64,000 nt of DNA from contig BLAL01000194.1 of assembly GCA_015698045.1 (NCBI GenBank), forward strand, positions 1,116,001-1,180,000. Reading direction: 5' to 3'. The notes below the pieces were generated by a model, which was given only the letters and a program-made list of their open reading frames with translations, did no database searches and was not told the DNA's origin. Shown in pieces: positions 35,101 to 48,200 of this stretch. Both the position numbers and the translations under genes were made by a program. The DNA comes from Rhizophagus clarus. Its lineage: Eukaryota; Glomeromycota; Glomeromycetes; Glomerales; Glomeraceae. How positions within the stretch are numbered: position 1 is the stretch's first letter; each line of letters opens with the position of its first letter.

Positions 35101-35782
35101 TAATAATTAAAAAAATTGAAATTTAATAAATATTTTAGAGGTTTGCAATAAAATTACAATAATAATAGATTTAATTAATTAAAGCCTTCTAAAATCTGCT
35201 TGTCATTTAGCTGTAAATTTACTATATATCAGAAACTAGGTTGCAATTCCATTTTTTAGGACAGAATCCAGCCCTTTCCAAAATTATTATTTGGTTAGAA
35301 TAAATATTTTATTTTACTGAAATGGTTCTGTAAATTTATAGATTAATTCATATTCATTATTTATTAAATGGTTGAATGTTAGTCCATTGACACTAATATT
35401 TCTGCCGGTTATAGGGTTTTCAATTCGTTGTATCATTACTATTCACACCTTTTTTGATATGCTATTATTGGCTTTGCGCCTGCAACTAATTGATAGAAAA
35501 GTAAAGATCTGGATGTTCAGATTAAATTGGAACTTTTGGTTTTACGGATTAATTATATGCAACGCTAGAATGAAAGATGGCAAATTTTTGTCCAATAATA
35601 ATTTGTAGAAAGTGTATATATCAAATTCATTATTAAATTTATTTATATAAGTCATTAGCGACATCTACGAGTCGTTAAAGATAAAGGGGATAAAAAACAG
35701 CTCAAATTTTATGACCTTTTTTTTTTTTAAAAAAAAAAAAAATATTTATTATAAAAAATCTCATTATTCACAAGTTTTGCAA
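35101..35782. other. Intergenic, 3' side of egt1
   Basis: Includes a 78-codon open frame at 35372-35608 (+) whose hydrophobic sequence matches nothing I recognise; it is intronless, unsupported and probably chance or a relic. The rest is AT-rich 3' flanking DNA of the minus-strand egt1 gene. Confidence 0.4.
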
Positions 35783-38436
35783 TCAATTTATAAGACATAA
35801 TCTGACACTACAAAACACATAAGGATATCCTCGTTGATACCAATTCCTGAAAGATCGACGAATAATTTTCGGATGTGTGGCCCTGAAAAATAAATAATTC
35901 GTAATTAAAACAAATTAAACTGAAATTTGATATCGAATAAAAAGTAATAAGTATGAAATTACCATGATCCTCCTAAGATTACTGCATGTTTACCATCAAA
36001 AAAATCTGCAGAGTACCCAGGATATAATTCACTTTTTTTAAATCCAGGATATGTGTTCAATTCAGTAGAAGTCCACTCCCAACCAGATCCGAAAGTTTGA
36101 ACATTTTTAACATCAGTAGGATGCCAATAAGAAAATCCAATGTTTGGCTCAAAATCCGAGCGTTTATGTAAGTCGTAAAAACATCTCAATTCTTCTTCAG
36201 TAGGAAGTCTCATCTTTGCCCATTCGGCATAACGACATGCTTGTTCTTGACTCAACATTACAGGCCAATTCACAGCAACACTCATGTCTACAGGTCCAAA
36301 CACAGTGCGAACTTTATAATGAAACAAAGAAGGGTCGACAGGAATCCATGAAGAAGGATATTCCTTGTTTATTGTTGTCTTCATAAAATAAAGATATTCC
36401 CCATTTGTAACAGGGCGTGATTGAATCTCAAAGGGCTGAACCGTGACTTTTCTAGAAGGTCGTTCATTGTCCCACCCAAATGGGAGACTTAATGGATCAG
36501 TGTCGTCCGCAGATTCATCATCATCATGTCCAAGTGTAATAGTTTGTGCCGAAACCGGGATTAAATTGGCTTTTGGTACTGAATCATATGATGGTCTCCA
36601 TCGAGGTATAACAACACCTTTTGGTGGGCTAGCATTTTTATTTTGAACTAACATGTATAGAAATGTTTCTACGTGCATAGCTTCGTGTTCAAATGTCATC
36701 CATAATATACGACCTAGAGATCTTGGTAAAGTTTTTTGATCATGATCATCATAAACGGCAATAAGTCTTTGCCGCACTCGATCACGGTAAGATAAAATAG
36801 AATTTAGGTCCGGCCAATTATCAGGAATGATTGAATGCGGGTTGCATTTTCTTGGATCATTTAAATCAGGATCATTTATATCAGGATCAATACCTCGCTC
36901 AAATATCGTAGCGTAATACTGAGGTTCAGTAAAATCTTGTTTAAAATATCTTGCAAGATTAATATCAAGAAATGCAGGAATATGCCCAATATAAAAAATA
37001 AACGGATGTCTATATTCGATAGGTTTATCGTAAATTGAATTAACCATATTCGTTAATGTGTCCGTTGATTTCCAAAGTTCTTTCCATTCTTCAATCGTAG
37101 GCACTGATTTATGCGATTCAGGGCCTCTTGTAAAGTAAAAAGGTGGTTTATGGGTTAAATGAAGGTCATAGAGTGATTGGGAATCTGACCAACTTTCCAC
37201 ATATGATAGAGAACCAAATTCGAGCAAGGCATCAACTTCAGTTTTACTATACTTGTAAGAATATTCTACGTTAATAAGTTCATCCTTTTTTAATTTAATT
37301 TCTACTTTAGGTTTATCGTTAAATGCCTTGAATTCTAACGTGACGTCATTCTTAACTTTATAGTAAGCCTCATGCCTACCAATATCAATGTTATATTTTG
37401 CAAAATATTCAAAATCTTTACGATCAATTATAGGTTGATCGAAAATAGCATTAATGTGATTCAATCCATTCATTATGAATTCAGCAGTAACTCTGTTTGG
37501 ATCATTATATGCGATAGTAATTTTATCAGGGTCATTCCTTCTGTCAATTCCAATTAAAAACAAATCTCCTGGATTCATAATTTTATCTTGAATAGTTTTA
37601 ACAAAGTTCTTAGCTTCATCCCTCATCAAATTTCCAACTGAAGAACCCATCCACAATATAGTTTTATGTGCGTCCCTGGGAAAATTTGCAGCAAAGTCTA
37701 TCCCATCTTCATATGTTCCCCAGAGTCCCACAAGTTTAACATATTCAAATTCTCCTAGTGGCGACAACGATTTTCTGAGTTCGTCTTCCATAAGATCAAG
37801 CGCATAATAAGTGACATTTTTCTTTTGTTTTTCAATAGAATTGAGGAGTAGTAAGGTTTTCCGTAACGCACTAAAAAAAAAAATTTTTTTTTAAAAAAAA
37901 AAAAAAAAAATAGAAATTAAGATTATCGGTTAATTCAATTTTTTTTAGGGGGTTCCCCATATTTGGATTGTGTAACAAACACACGTTATGATTTATTAAA
38001 TTTTCACGTTATAGATCCTAAAACGATTTTTCGAGTAAAATATGTTCATTGTTTATCGTGATCACATCACATCTGATCGGTTTATCGGATATAAATCAGC
38101 ATACATATATATTCTTAGATCGAAAAAAAAAATTAAACTATTGTATCTGATTATTAAGATAAAAACGTACCCTGAGCCTAATTCGATAATAGAACTACCA
38201 TCAGGTATATAATCACAAATATGGTCAGCTTTATTCTTTAAAATATCGATTTCAGCTTCAGTTAAATAATATTCTTTAAGATAAGTAATTTTCTCAAAAT
38301 GTTGCAAACCGAGATCATCATATAGTACAATGGTTGGAATGGATTTCGTTGATTGACTAAGTCCATTAATTATTGAATTTTTAAGAGCGATTTTAGATAT
38401 TTCTGTTTTACGAATATCAACAATACTATAAGTCAT
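35783..38436 (-). CDS. egt1: Ergothioneine biosynthesis protein Egt1
   Basis: Three exons: 38436-38171, 37870-35963, 35882-35783; 2274 nt, 757 residues. The bifunctional fungal enzyme trimethylates histidine to hercynine and then, with O2 and cysteine, makes hercynylcysteine sulfoxide on the way to the antioxidant thiol ergothioneine; it acts in the cytosol. Seen: an EgtD-like SAM methyltransferase (about 1-330) with IIELGSG at the exon 1/2 junction and LWMGSSVGN; a DinB-like helical segment with the iron-binding HX3HXE motif HEAMHVE (about 482); and an FGE-sulfatase/EgtB fold (about 540-757) with NGEYLYFM, WPVMLSQEQACRYAEWA, RLPTEEE, GSGWEWTST and a C-terminal GGSWATHP created by splicing. 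All key motifs are present and the length fits full-length fungal Egt1. This is the only intact host-type gene in the repeat-rich half. Very confident. Confidence 0.95.
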
Positions 38437-39225
38437 TATGATTATTTAAAAAAGAAATTCGGTAAAAAGAAAAAATCTCGTCTTTAAATAAGAAAAAAAA
38501 AAGAGATAATCAGAGAGAAAAAAAAAGAGATCCATTTTGAATTAACTACATTGGGTAGTTCCCTTGAAATAAATGATCATATTCGAAATGAATTCAGGTT
38601 AATTGCCTCGATAATAATTTTTTATATTACGGGAAAAGGATCTATAAAAGTATAACCTATAAAGAAAAAGGATTGTCCTTCTTTACGTTTATGATATGAT
38701 TAGATTATCATGAGCAAATCAACTAAATAAATCCCTATTTTACAAAGTATCTTGCTAAATTAGTTAAACCTTTCACCCAATTGCCAATAATTTTTAATTT
38801 CGTAGCAATTATGACGTCAATCTGTTAAAACTCATGGAACAAACTTTTGTTTCTTTTTAACGTTTTAATAACTATATTAGGATAGTTTATTGAAAGAATA
38901 GCGACTCCATTTTTAGATTTTTTATTGTTGTTCAAATTTCCTTTTATATTAGTACATTTTTGAGCAAAGACAATTTATAATTGAGGTTAGATGACTAATT
39001 ATTGATAATTCGCTAAATCTTTCAAAAATAATAAAATCAATTATTAGGAATTTTCTACATGAGATAACATAAATATAAATCGCACATGATAATTAGTAGA
39101 AATAATTTGTTGTCTATATATTTTTTTACCTGAATATTTAGGATAAATAAATTAATCATAATAATAATTTTAACTGTTAATATTTTTAATATTTAAAAAC
39201 AATATTTTTAAAGAAAAAACAAATG
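38437..39225. other. Upstream region of egt1
   Basis: 789 bp without a gene. An A-rich stretch (about 38445-38535) lies directly upstream of the egt1 ATG. No regulatory box can be assigned. Confidence 0.45.
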
Positions 39226-41150
39226 GGGTATTTATGTTAGAATTAGATGAAACAAATTATGAATCATACGCCATGGAAGGGAGATTTCCTATAGTACAAA
39301 GAGGAATGAATAAATCTACAAAAGAATCTTTAAATATACTTGAGAAGGTATAAGAGATGAGTGAAGAATAAAAAAGAATAATATGATGGAGGTATATGGA
39401 TGATAGGAATTTATGGTATGTAAATAAGGAATTTGGATATACTAACATGAATCAGTACCTATTAAAAGGGACACCAGAACAGAAAAGGAAATATAATGAC
39501 TGGATAAAAAATCTTTCTACATATGGGGATCCAGAATTTGAGAAATTTAAGGATTGGTTTGATAGTGTAAATCTTATAATTAAAAAAGAAAGGTTTAACC
39601 AGGAGAAGATTTAGAATTTAGTTAATCACTTACAAAAAGGAGAATATTTTAGAAAAAATACTGAGAAATGGAATCAATTTTTTTCAGAATCTTATGATGG
39701 AATTATTGATATTAGAATAATATTAGAAAAATTTTATAAGATTCAGAATAAAATTCAAGAATGAATAGAAGAGCAATTTGGATTAAAAGAAAAAATTGAA
39801 TTATAAAAAAAGTATTTTTTTGAAGAAAAACCTGAAGGAAAATTCTTGAAGAATTTTTTTCACAAAAACAGAAAGAAAAGATTTTAGAAATGTTACAAAG
39901 AAATGAAAGAAAAATTATAGATATGATGGTAGAAGGATATAAAAAAAAGGTGGTTAAAGGATACTTAATAGAAATAACAAAACCTATTGAAGTAGAAACA
40001 ACAAAGGCTGAATTATATGTAAATGGAAAAAGGCTTGTCTTAAAAATTAAGATTATTGGAGAATTTTTTAAATATATATATAAAATATTAGAGAAAGAAG
40101 AAGTGAAAGAAATAAATTATAATAAAGAATTATCAAAAGGTGTAAAATTTAGTAAAGAAGAATTACAATAAATAAAGGATTAGAAAAAATTAAAATAGGC
40201 ACAAAGTAAAGGAAATGCTTTTATAGAAAAACTACAAATATTAAGGATGTGGCACTGAAATAATCTTTTAAGATTACAGGAAAGAGATAAGATTTTTGAT
40301 ATTTTATAAAAAGAAACAAAAAAATTATCTTTGAAACTTTTAAAAGATATAATAGGATATAATCATATAAAGAATTATTAATATATTGTAATGAGATTGA
40401 TAAATGGATTCCTACTTTAAATATAGTAAGTGATGATGAAAACTATTATAGGAATATTAAAAAACACAGGAAAATATATAATACCAAAAGTAACAATTGA
40501 TAATTATCTTCAAAAAAATAGAAATAGGGTAATATTCAGAAAAGGGGATTTAAGGAATAAATTATTTATTGACCAATATAAGGAGAAAATAAAAACATAT
40601 AATAAATTTCTACAGTTTGATATTAAACCCTTTGTAGAAAAAGCAATAGAAATAATTAATAGAGAAGGGGTAGATAAAACTAATGAGAAAATAAAAAAAA
40701 TAATGGATAGAATATTTGTTTACAATCCAGATAAATATGTGGGAATTGTAACTGCAGAAAGTAAACTAACAGTAAAATTTAAAGATTATATTAAAAAAGA
40801 ATTAAAAAAAAATAATAAAAAAAAATTATCAAATACAATATTTGTAGGAAGAATAGAAGCAGAATCATTTTTAATAATATTATAAAGAAAACAGTAGGAA
40901 ATAATAGAAATGATCCAACAAGAAAATCAGGTAATGTATACAAAAGGATTATTAATTCAAACTTTAAGACCAGCAGAATTATCAGAAAGATAATGAGAAG
41001 TAAAAATAAAAATTTATACTAATTATGAAGATATGATTTTATAAATTAATATGGAAAATCAGGTAATTGAAAAATTCTTCAAATAAAAGAAAGGGATAAA
41101 CTTAATACAATTTAAAGTATAGAAGGGTATAAATAAACAGTTCTAGAATC
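39226..41150 (+). pseudogene. A-rich decayed ORF cluster, family unknown
   Basis: Several plus-strand open segments (e.g. 39396-39614, 39890-40171, 40430-40885) separated by stops and frameshifts read as Lys/Glu/Ile-rich but protein-like sequence: YVNKEFGYTNMNQYLLKGTP, KRLVLKIKIIGEFFKYIYK, IFVYNPDKYVGIVTAESKL. A-richness of the coding strand inflates Lys, consistent with G-to-A decay of a once GC-richer gene. I recognise no domain. It is probably one degenerate mobile or lineage-specific gene of about 600 codons or more. Confidence 0.4.
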
Positions 41151-41362
41151 ATTATGACAAGATTAATAAATATCAATTTTATTGTATTAAAACTCAATTA
41201 AACATTTCTTTTTGATTATAGTTTAAGTAATACTATTTAACTGATATACTAAATAATCTATATTATAAAATTTTAAGCAAAATTAATTTCACTTAAAATA
41301 ATTTACAAATTTAAAGTTTTAAATAGATTTAATTATATTAAATATTTGAAATAATTTATACA

Positions 41363-41565
41363 TCGCTCCTATAATATTATCGCCTTCATTTTATCATCCA
41401 TATCACACCTCTACTTTTTTTATACTTTCATATATATTTCAGGAACGAATTTTTTTGTTGTAAAAAATCTATTTTTCACATCCTGTTAAACATTATATAT
41501 TTTAATTTTAGCTGGCATTATATAATCCTGCCCAGAGGTGATGTGTCATAAGGGCGACATATAAT
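41363..41565. mobile_element. MITE with AGG...CCT termini, copy 2 (shortened)
   Basis: Reverse-orientation homologue of 32868-33300. GTTGTAAAAAATCTATTTTT at about 41458, followed by CACATCCTGTTAAACATTAT, a GCTGGCATTA word and GCCCAGAGGTGATGTGTCAT, parallel the reverse complement of copy 1. The middle is missing, so it is about 200 bp. Confidence 0.5.
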
Positions 41566-41713
41566 TTTACTCTAAATATTTTTTATTTTTTAATTTTATT
41601 GGAAATTTATATATGAAGTTAAAATTAAAATTCAAAAGTTAAAATATTTCGATTTGAAAAGGTTAAAAATCAAAATTAAAGTCAAAATTAAAGTCAAAAT
41701 AGTCAAAATTAAA

Positions 41714-42365
41714 GTCATAGTCATGTGATTTTTATAATTATAATTTAATACCAAATTTTAAACATGAATAACTCTGTCAATATTGATGCTATGAATATGC
41801 AATACATATCATTGGAATCCTCTTAATGAGCTGAATCTAACTGTGTCAAGGTCATAAAATTCAGATCATTAAATGCAGAGATCATTAACTTTAAATTTTA
41901 ATATCATTGTTTATTATAAGAGTAATAAAACTATTAATACCAAATTTTAAACGTGAATAACTCTGTCAATATTAATACTACAAATATGCACCATATATCA
42001 TTGAAATCCTCTTAATGAGCTGAATCCAACTGTGTAAAGATCATAAAAATTGGATTACTAGATGCAGAGATCGTTAACTTTGAATTTTAATATTATTGTA
42101 GGATCCCAGAAACTCTATAAATAGTTGCCGTTAAAATGGGTAAAGTGATAAAAAAATTTTTTGCAAATAATTACTAAAAATGGCTAAATTACATATATAA
42201 AAGAAAGGTGATACCAATTTTGTTATGAATTTTTTCCTTTTTTGATTAATTATCCAATAGGAATTTGGGTAAAATTCATATTAAAATTTCAATTTTTTAG
42301 ACCAACCTTTATATATAGTTTCTGGGTCTTATTATTGTTTACTATAAAAATCACATGACTATGAC
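41714..42365. repeat. Inverted-repeat element containing a 190-bp tandem duplication
   Basis: A perfect 23 bp inverted repeat (GTCATAGTCATGTGATTTTT plus three more bases) lies at 41714-41736 and 42343-42365. Between them a 190 bp unit beginning ATACCAAATTTTAAAC is tandemly duplicated (41748-41937 and 41938 to about 42105). Outside the arms are AGTCAAAAT-type repeats on both sides (about 41660-41710 and 42390-42440), so the real element may reach about 41600-42475. Probably a non-autonomous TIR element. Confidence 0.6.
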
Positions 42366-42799
42366 ATAATTTCGGCTATTTCAACTTTTAGAGGGGCCCA
42401 GATCAAAATCATTTTGACCATTTTGACTATTTCAGAGGTCAAAATTAACCAATTTTGGTTTCATGTATAATTGGAATCTAATAATTAATATATTATTTAA
42501 TAAAAAAATCTAGTATATATATATTGTTAATTATTTTTTTTTTTTTAGTTAAAAGACGTGCTTATTTTATTAAATAAAAAATTAATAAGAATACAAAATA
42601 ACTAATGACAAAGTCCATTTGTTCCTTACACTAGAGACAGATGTGTCTCATAACTACTATAGTCCTAGCTTATTCTCTTTAGTGTAATAGAAAGTCTAAT
42701 TATAGAATTGTCCAAGGTATAAGGGAAACAAAAAAAGAAAAAGAAAAATTTTATGATTTGATAAAACAAAAAACATTATATAAAGTGAATGCAAAGCAT

Positions 42800-44505
42800 G
42801 ACAAAAAATTAGCATAGATTATTGATCGATCCTACTAACTAAACTAAATATAATGTTCCAACAATATCTTCAGTCCAGTTATTAAATGTTTTATATCTGG
42901 CTTGAAGGATTGGTCATTTCTTAATTGATTGATCTTCTTGGTAAAGTGACCAGATTTGGGAGTTTTATTTTGATCATTTTTATAGCTATTAGTATTAGAA
43001 CCTGAAAAGAAAAGTTAGACTTATATAATGTTTTAAAAGACTTGTCTGCATTGCCAAATTGAGCAGATTTATGTAAATTCTTAAAGTTGGGAGTGAAATA
43101 ACAGTACCAAGAAATTCTTTTATCATTCCAAAGCTGAAAGTTATTAATGAAAATGAAAACATGATCCTATATGTCAAAATAACCTATCATCTTTTTAGAT
43201 CCACTAGCTTCTTTAACTATTTTAAATGATTTTATACTACTATCCAATAAAAACTGCAGTGGTATGGGTATCCATTTGGGAATAAGGAGGCATCTGTCAT
43301 ATCTTCTGAAATATTATATATAACAGTTTAGAATTTCTCATGTTATTTTCTTTTAGAGAGACTCCAGGAAGCAGAGAACTATTGAACAGAGATTTCTTTC
43401 AAGCTAATAGTCCAGTCCCCTCCATTATAGCATTTCAAGCACTTGTGATCAGAAATCAGTTAAACCTTCGCAGATAGATACTTTTTGTGCACCCTTGTGC
43501 TGACTGAAATGACCTTACCCCATCATCCTAAATTGGCTAAGAGAGCATAGTTATTCCATTTTGCCAGTATATCATATACTATAAGATCCAATAGTTGTGC
43601 TTGTTCTTCTTCTTGAAGACAATAACTAATGATAATAATATTTTCATTTTTATAAGTATTGTCTGTCTCTTTCTGTTTTAACTTCTTCTCATTATTAATA
43701 GGTGTTAATTGTGGTTTAAAATCTCGCTTCAACTGCTTAAAGGATGTAGAAGGAGAAGAAAGTGAACTTTGATTAAAAGTTACCATCCTTGAACTAGAAA
43801 GTTTAGAGGGTGTATACTCAAAAGATTTAGCACTAAAAGTGGGTACTACTTGTTCATCCAGTTCAGAAGAAGTTTGTAATTACAACGTATTCTTCTTCTT
43901 CTTATAGATCTTCTTTTTAGTGCTTCTTTTCTAAGATTTGGTCAAGGGTATGACAGGTAAAGGTGTGTTATTACGTGAAAGTGTGATGCCTGATTTATCA
44001 TCTAATAATCCTTTTAAATCTTCATCAATCATATCAACATTAATTGACATGTCTGATTGATACATAAGATCCCTTAGATTTTCCATATCTAGATGTTGTG
44101 CATATAATTTTTCAACTCTTAGCGAATTTTGGAAATTAGGAATAATATTCCTATGAGTTCATCATCCAAGAGAAAAATATTGAGTAAGTAAACAAGAACG
44201 TGAGCAGTTTGTGGGTAGCAGTTGTCAGTATCTACTTTTTCTATCAATTTACTACCAGGAACTTGTTAGTTCTTATACTTGTTAAAAAATCCTTCAACTT
44301 TATTATAGTCTGAAAATACTATAGAGTTGAAAAAAGATGAATTCTTAGCAATAAGGTCTGACAAAAAGTCTGTAATAATGTCATAAAAATAGTCAGAAGG
44401 TGAAGTCTTTGAGTCATAGTTTTCAAAGTTTATAGTAACCAAAGATGACGAATCCAGTTTCTCTACTTTCTTAGCTAGTTTTGTTAGTAGAAATCCTTTC
44501 TTCAT
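42800..44505 (-). pseudogene. Decayed multi-fragment ORF, transposon-like, family unknown
   Basis: Minus-strand open pieces at 44505-44266 (MKKGFLLTKLAKKVEKLDSS start), 43786-43523 (ends DILAKWNNYALLANLG) and 43177-42995 (LGTVISLPTLRIYINLLN). Between them the frame is broken. Composition is richer in GC than the flanks, and a second, more decayed copy exists at 34380-35100, so it is a dispersed repeat. No conserved domain recognised; a first ORF of a retroelement is one possibility, not shown. Confidence 0.4.
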
Positions 44506-45244
44506 AGTAAAAACTAAAATTTTTCTTCTACAAAAATTTGGTTTTACAGATCTACAGAAAGAGTCCCCCCTATCTATTTTTTATATTGTTAGTTATATAA
44601 TTTTTTTGTATAAATACTGTATATAAAGTAAAGTATTCTTAAATAAAAATATTTTTAAATTTTAGAAAAAAAAAATACAAAAAGCCTATTATATTACATT
44701 ATTTTTTAGAAATAATACTTACAATTTATTAGATATTTTTAATAATAGTTATTAACTTTTATTGGAAGTTTAAATTTTTATATAATTTTATTCTCTTGTT
44801 TGAGAATTTTATTTTTTATTGATCGTTAGTTTTTAATTACTTTTAAAATAGGTCACTTATAAATTTAAAGTAAAAATTATATATAAAGATCTTATTATTA
44901 TTATATATATAAATAAATCTAATATATTAAGTGCCGGTCCTGATATGATCGATATAAAATTATTATGCAGATCTGGGGGAGAAATTACTATAAATTACTA
45001 TGAATACAAATAATTGGCAAAAATACCGAAAAGGAAAGCACAAAATGTTGTGTAAAAAGACACAAAAAAAATCACATTGTTCCGTTCCTCAGAACCCACT
45101 CGATCATTATATATATAAAAAAAGTATCTTTTTATTATACAAAACGCGCTTTTGATACGATCGACGCTGGATTTTGCCATAAAAAAGTATACTACTAGTA
45201 AAATTGCAAAATTTAAAATTTATTATAGCTAAACCAAAACTCAT
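44506..45244. other. AT-rich spacer between two relics
   Basis: Contains a GC-richer patch at 44930-44990 and another at 45080-45180 that look like fragments of older repeats. No tRNA-like B box or other RNA signature. No gene. Confidence 0.4.
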
Positions 45245-45247
45245 TAT

Positions 45248-48200
45248 TCATGTATTTCTTAAAGTTTCTGCTAATTCCAAAGCACGAAGTGAAGCTGAAG
45301 CTTTAAAAGTTCTAGTATAATTTGCGATCCAATTTTGAATTGTTACGACTTTTGGGATATCACTTTCTTCTATTTCTCCTTGTGACGCACGTTCTGTAAG
45401 ATTATCATACATTTCTTGTGTGGTTATTTTCTTCCTTTTGTCAATATTCCCATTCAAAAACATTGTTTCCATTAGCGCTTTAATTTCTGGCTTTATTCTT
45501 TTCACCGTTCCTCGCTGGTTTATTGTTTGCTTTTCTTTTAGTGCTCACCCTACAAAAAAGATATCATATCTATAAAAAATAAATATTGGCAAATTAACAA
45601 ATAGTAAGAAAATACCACACTGTATTGCGAAACTTACATTATGTTGTGTTGTGTGTTTTCTTTATTTGTAAGGTCAACCAAATCCAAATCAACAGAAGAA
45701 ACTATATTCTAATTTGAAAATTGTGTTAATATTTCTACAATAAATAATAAGGAAATTGTAAGTATTCACCGAATTTATTTTCTGATTGTTGTTCTGAATA
45801 TTTATTTCTGAAGCTAATAAACAAATATTTGAAATTTTAAATTAAAGTTCAAGTCAACAAAAAAATGATCTATAACATACATATTGGTCTTAGTATTGGA
45901 GTTATCCATTGGTTAGTCACTTTAGAAGGAGCAGTAAAACTAGGATTTGGTTTCGTAGTTAGAGTTTTTTCCAATTTTTTATTTTTACTGGTATAATTGT
46001 TGTCCATTCATTTATGTGAGGTAAAGTACGTGCTAGTATATGACCTGCATTAGGACCGTCAACAGGCCAAGTCCATTCGTTCCAATTATTTATACCAGCT
46101 ATAGTTCTGATTTTTGTTTTTTTGTCTATCCAAAAAGTTGCATCAAAATTTTGATCTAATATCAAAAATCAACATATATTTTTATGATTCTTACCAGATT
46201 TCCGATCAGGTGTCAATTGTGAAACACGAGTTTCTGAAATATTCTGTATTGCTTTTTGAATATCTTCTCCATCAGTAATATTACATCCAACTCTTACATA
46301 ACGTTTTATTGCTTGGGAAATCTATGAAAATAAAATGATGTAAGTAATAAAATTATATTTTTTTTAAAAAAATTTTACATTACTTGAGCGTGATGAGAAT
46401 CTATTGATGTTTTAGCTTTTCCAGCCTCTAAAAATATCCACCGCCTTACTTCTATATTGTACCAATCATACCAGTAAGAAAGAATAATCATCAGTTGTGT
46501 ATTGTGATAATGTAGACCATTATCAGAGATAATAGTCATCCATTTAGGTTTGTGTTCAAGATTTTCTATTACGGCATAGAGTGAAGAGGCAGTAAACCAA
46601 GCATCTTGCTTGGTATCGTCAGACCAGTGATCAAATGCTTCAATATTCAAAGTTTGTGTATCCTTGATTTTTTGATATACAAGAACTAAATGCAAAGTCC
46701 ACCCACGTTTTCCAAAAAATTCAGATTTTGTTTCACGAGAAGTTTGCGGGAGAATTCTCATTTTATAATCAACGATAAGAATTGCACCATTATCATCTAA
46801 TTCTTGAAGTTTAATATTAAACTGTGAATTCAGATAAAATTTTCTCATAAGGTGAGACTAAAGTTGCCTGCCGAAACTCAATTGGCCAATGTCGAAATGT
46901 CGAAACCTAAAATATGTCAAAATGCCGAAATGCCGAAATAGTTTCGACACGTCGAAATTGTCAAAACTAGTTTTGATATATCGAAACTGCTGAAAGTAAA
47001 ATCACAATATTTCACAACGGGTTTCATTCATTATAATAAAAATTCAAAAATAAAAAACGTTTCGCAACATTTTTATTAAATAATCGAAAAACTGTTGTGA
47101 AATGGTTTTTTTTTCTAAGTTAAAAAAAACTTGAAAAACCGTTGTGAAATGGTTCTTTTCGCTTAAAAATTCAAAAATAAAAATGTTTTGCAACGTTTTT
47201 TATTAAATAATTGAAAACCTGTTGCGAAATGGTTCTTTTCGCTTAAAAATTCAAAAATAAAAAATGGTTTGCAACGTTTTTTATTAAATAATTGAAAAAC
47301 CGTTGCAAAACGGTTTTTTTGGTTTAAAAAATCAAAAATAAAAAATGTTTCGCAACGTTTTTTATTAAATACTTGATAAACCATTGCGAAACAGTTTTTT
47401 TTTTAAGTTAAAAAAATAAAAAATGTTTCGCACCATTTTTTATTAAATAATTGAAAACCGTTGCAAAACAGTTTTTTTTTCTAAGTTAAAGAAAAAAGCT
47501 TGAAAAACGTTGTGTTTTTCGCTTAAAAATCAAAAATAAAAAATGTTTCGCAACATTTTTTATTAAATAATTGAAAAACTGTTGTGAAATGGTTTTTTTT
47601 GTTTAAAAAATCAAAAATAAAAAACGTTTCGCAACATTTTTTATTAAATAATTGAAAAACCGTTGCGAAACAGTTTTTTTTGTTTAAAAAATCAAAAATA
47701 AAAAACATTTTGCAATGTTTTTTATTAAATACTTGAAAAACTGTTGCGAAACGGTTTTTTTTTAAGTTAAAAAAATAAAAAACGTTTCGCAACGTTTTTT
47801 ATTAAATACTTGAAAAACCGTTGCGAAACGGTTTTTTTTTCTAAGTTAAAAAAAAAGCTTGAAAAACGTTGCATTTTTCGCTTAAAAAATCAAAAATAAA
47901 AAATGTTTCACAACGTTTTTTATTAAATGCTTGAAAAACCGTTGCGAAATGGTTTTTTTCGTTAAATTGACAATATGTATATATTATATATATCACATGA
48001 CAAAATAGTTTCGACAATTTTGACATGTCGAAACTCTTTAGTTTCGACAAGCAACTTTAGGTGAGACAACCAGAATATTAGTTGCTTTAGTTTAATATTC
48101 AAAAACTCGTGATGCTCTGTTGATAATTGTTTTTTTAACAGCTCAAAAATAAAAAATAATTTGTTGTATCGTGAGCATGCATCAATATGTGATTCTGAAC

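Noticed and set aside
35372-35608. 78-codon hydrophobic plus-strand ORF
   Set aside because: No recognisable domain, no splice context and no family match; noted only in the intergenic entry.
44998-45180. 60-codon ORF and GC-richer patch, tested for a tRNA or 5S gene
   Set aside because: No B-box-like GGTTCGANTCC, no cloverleaf, no family match.
47163-48050. Minus-strand open frames with repeated FNKKRCETFFIF peptides
   Set aside because: They are translations of the tandem hairpin units; the repeat explains both their openness and their similarity.
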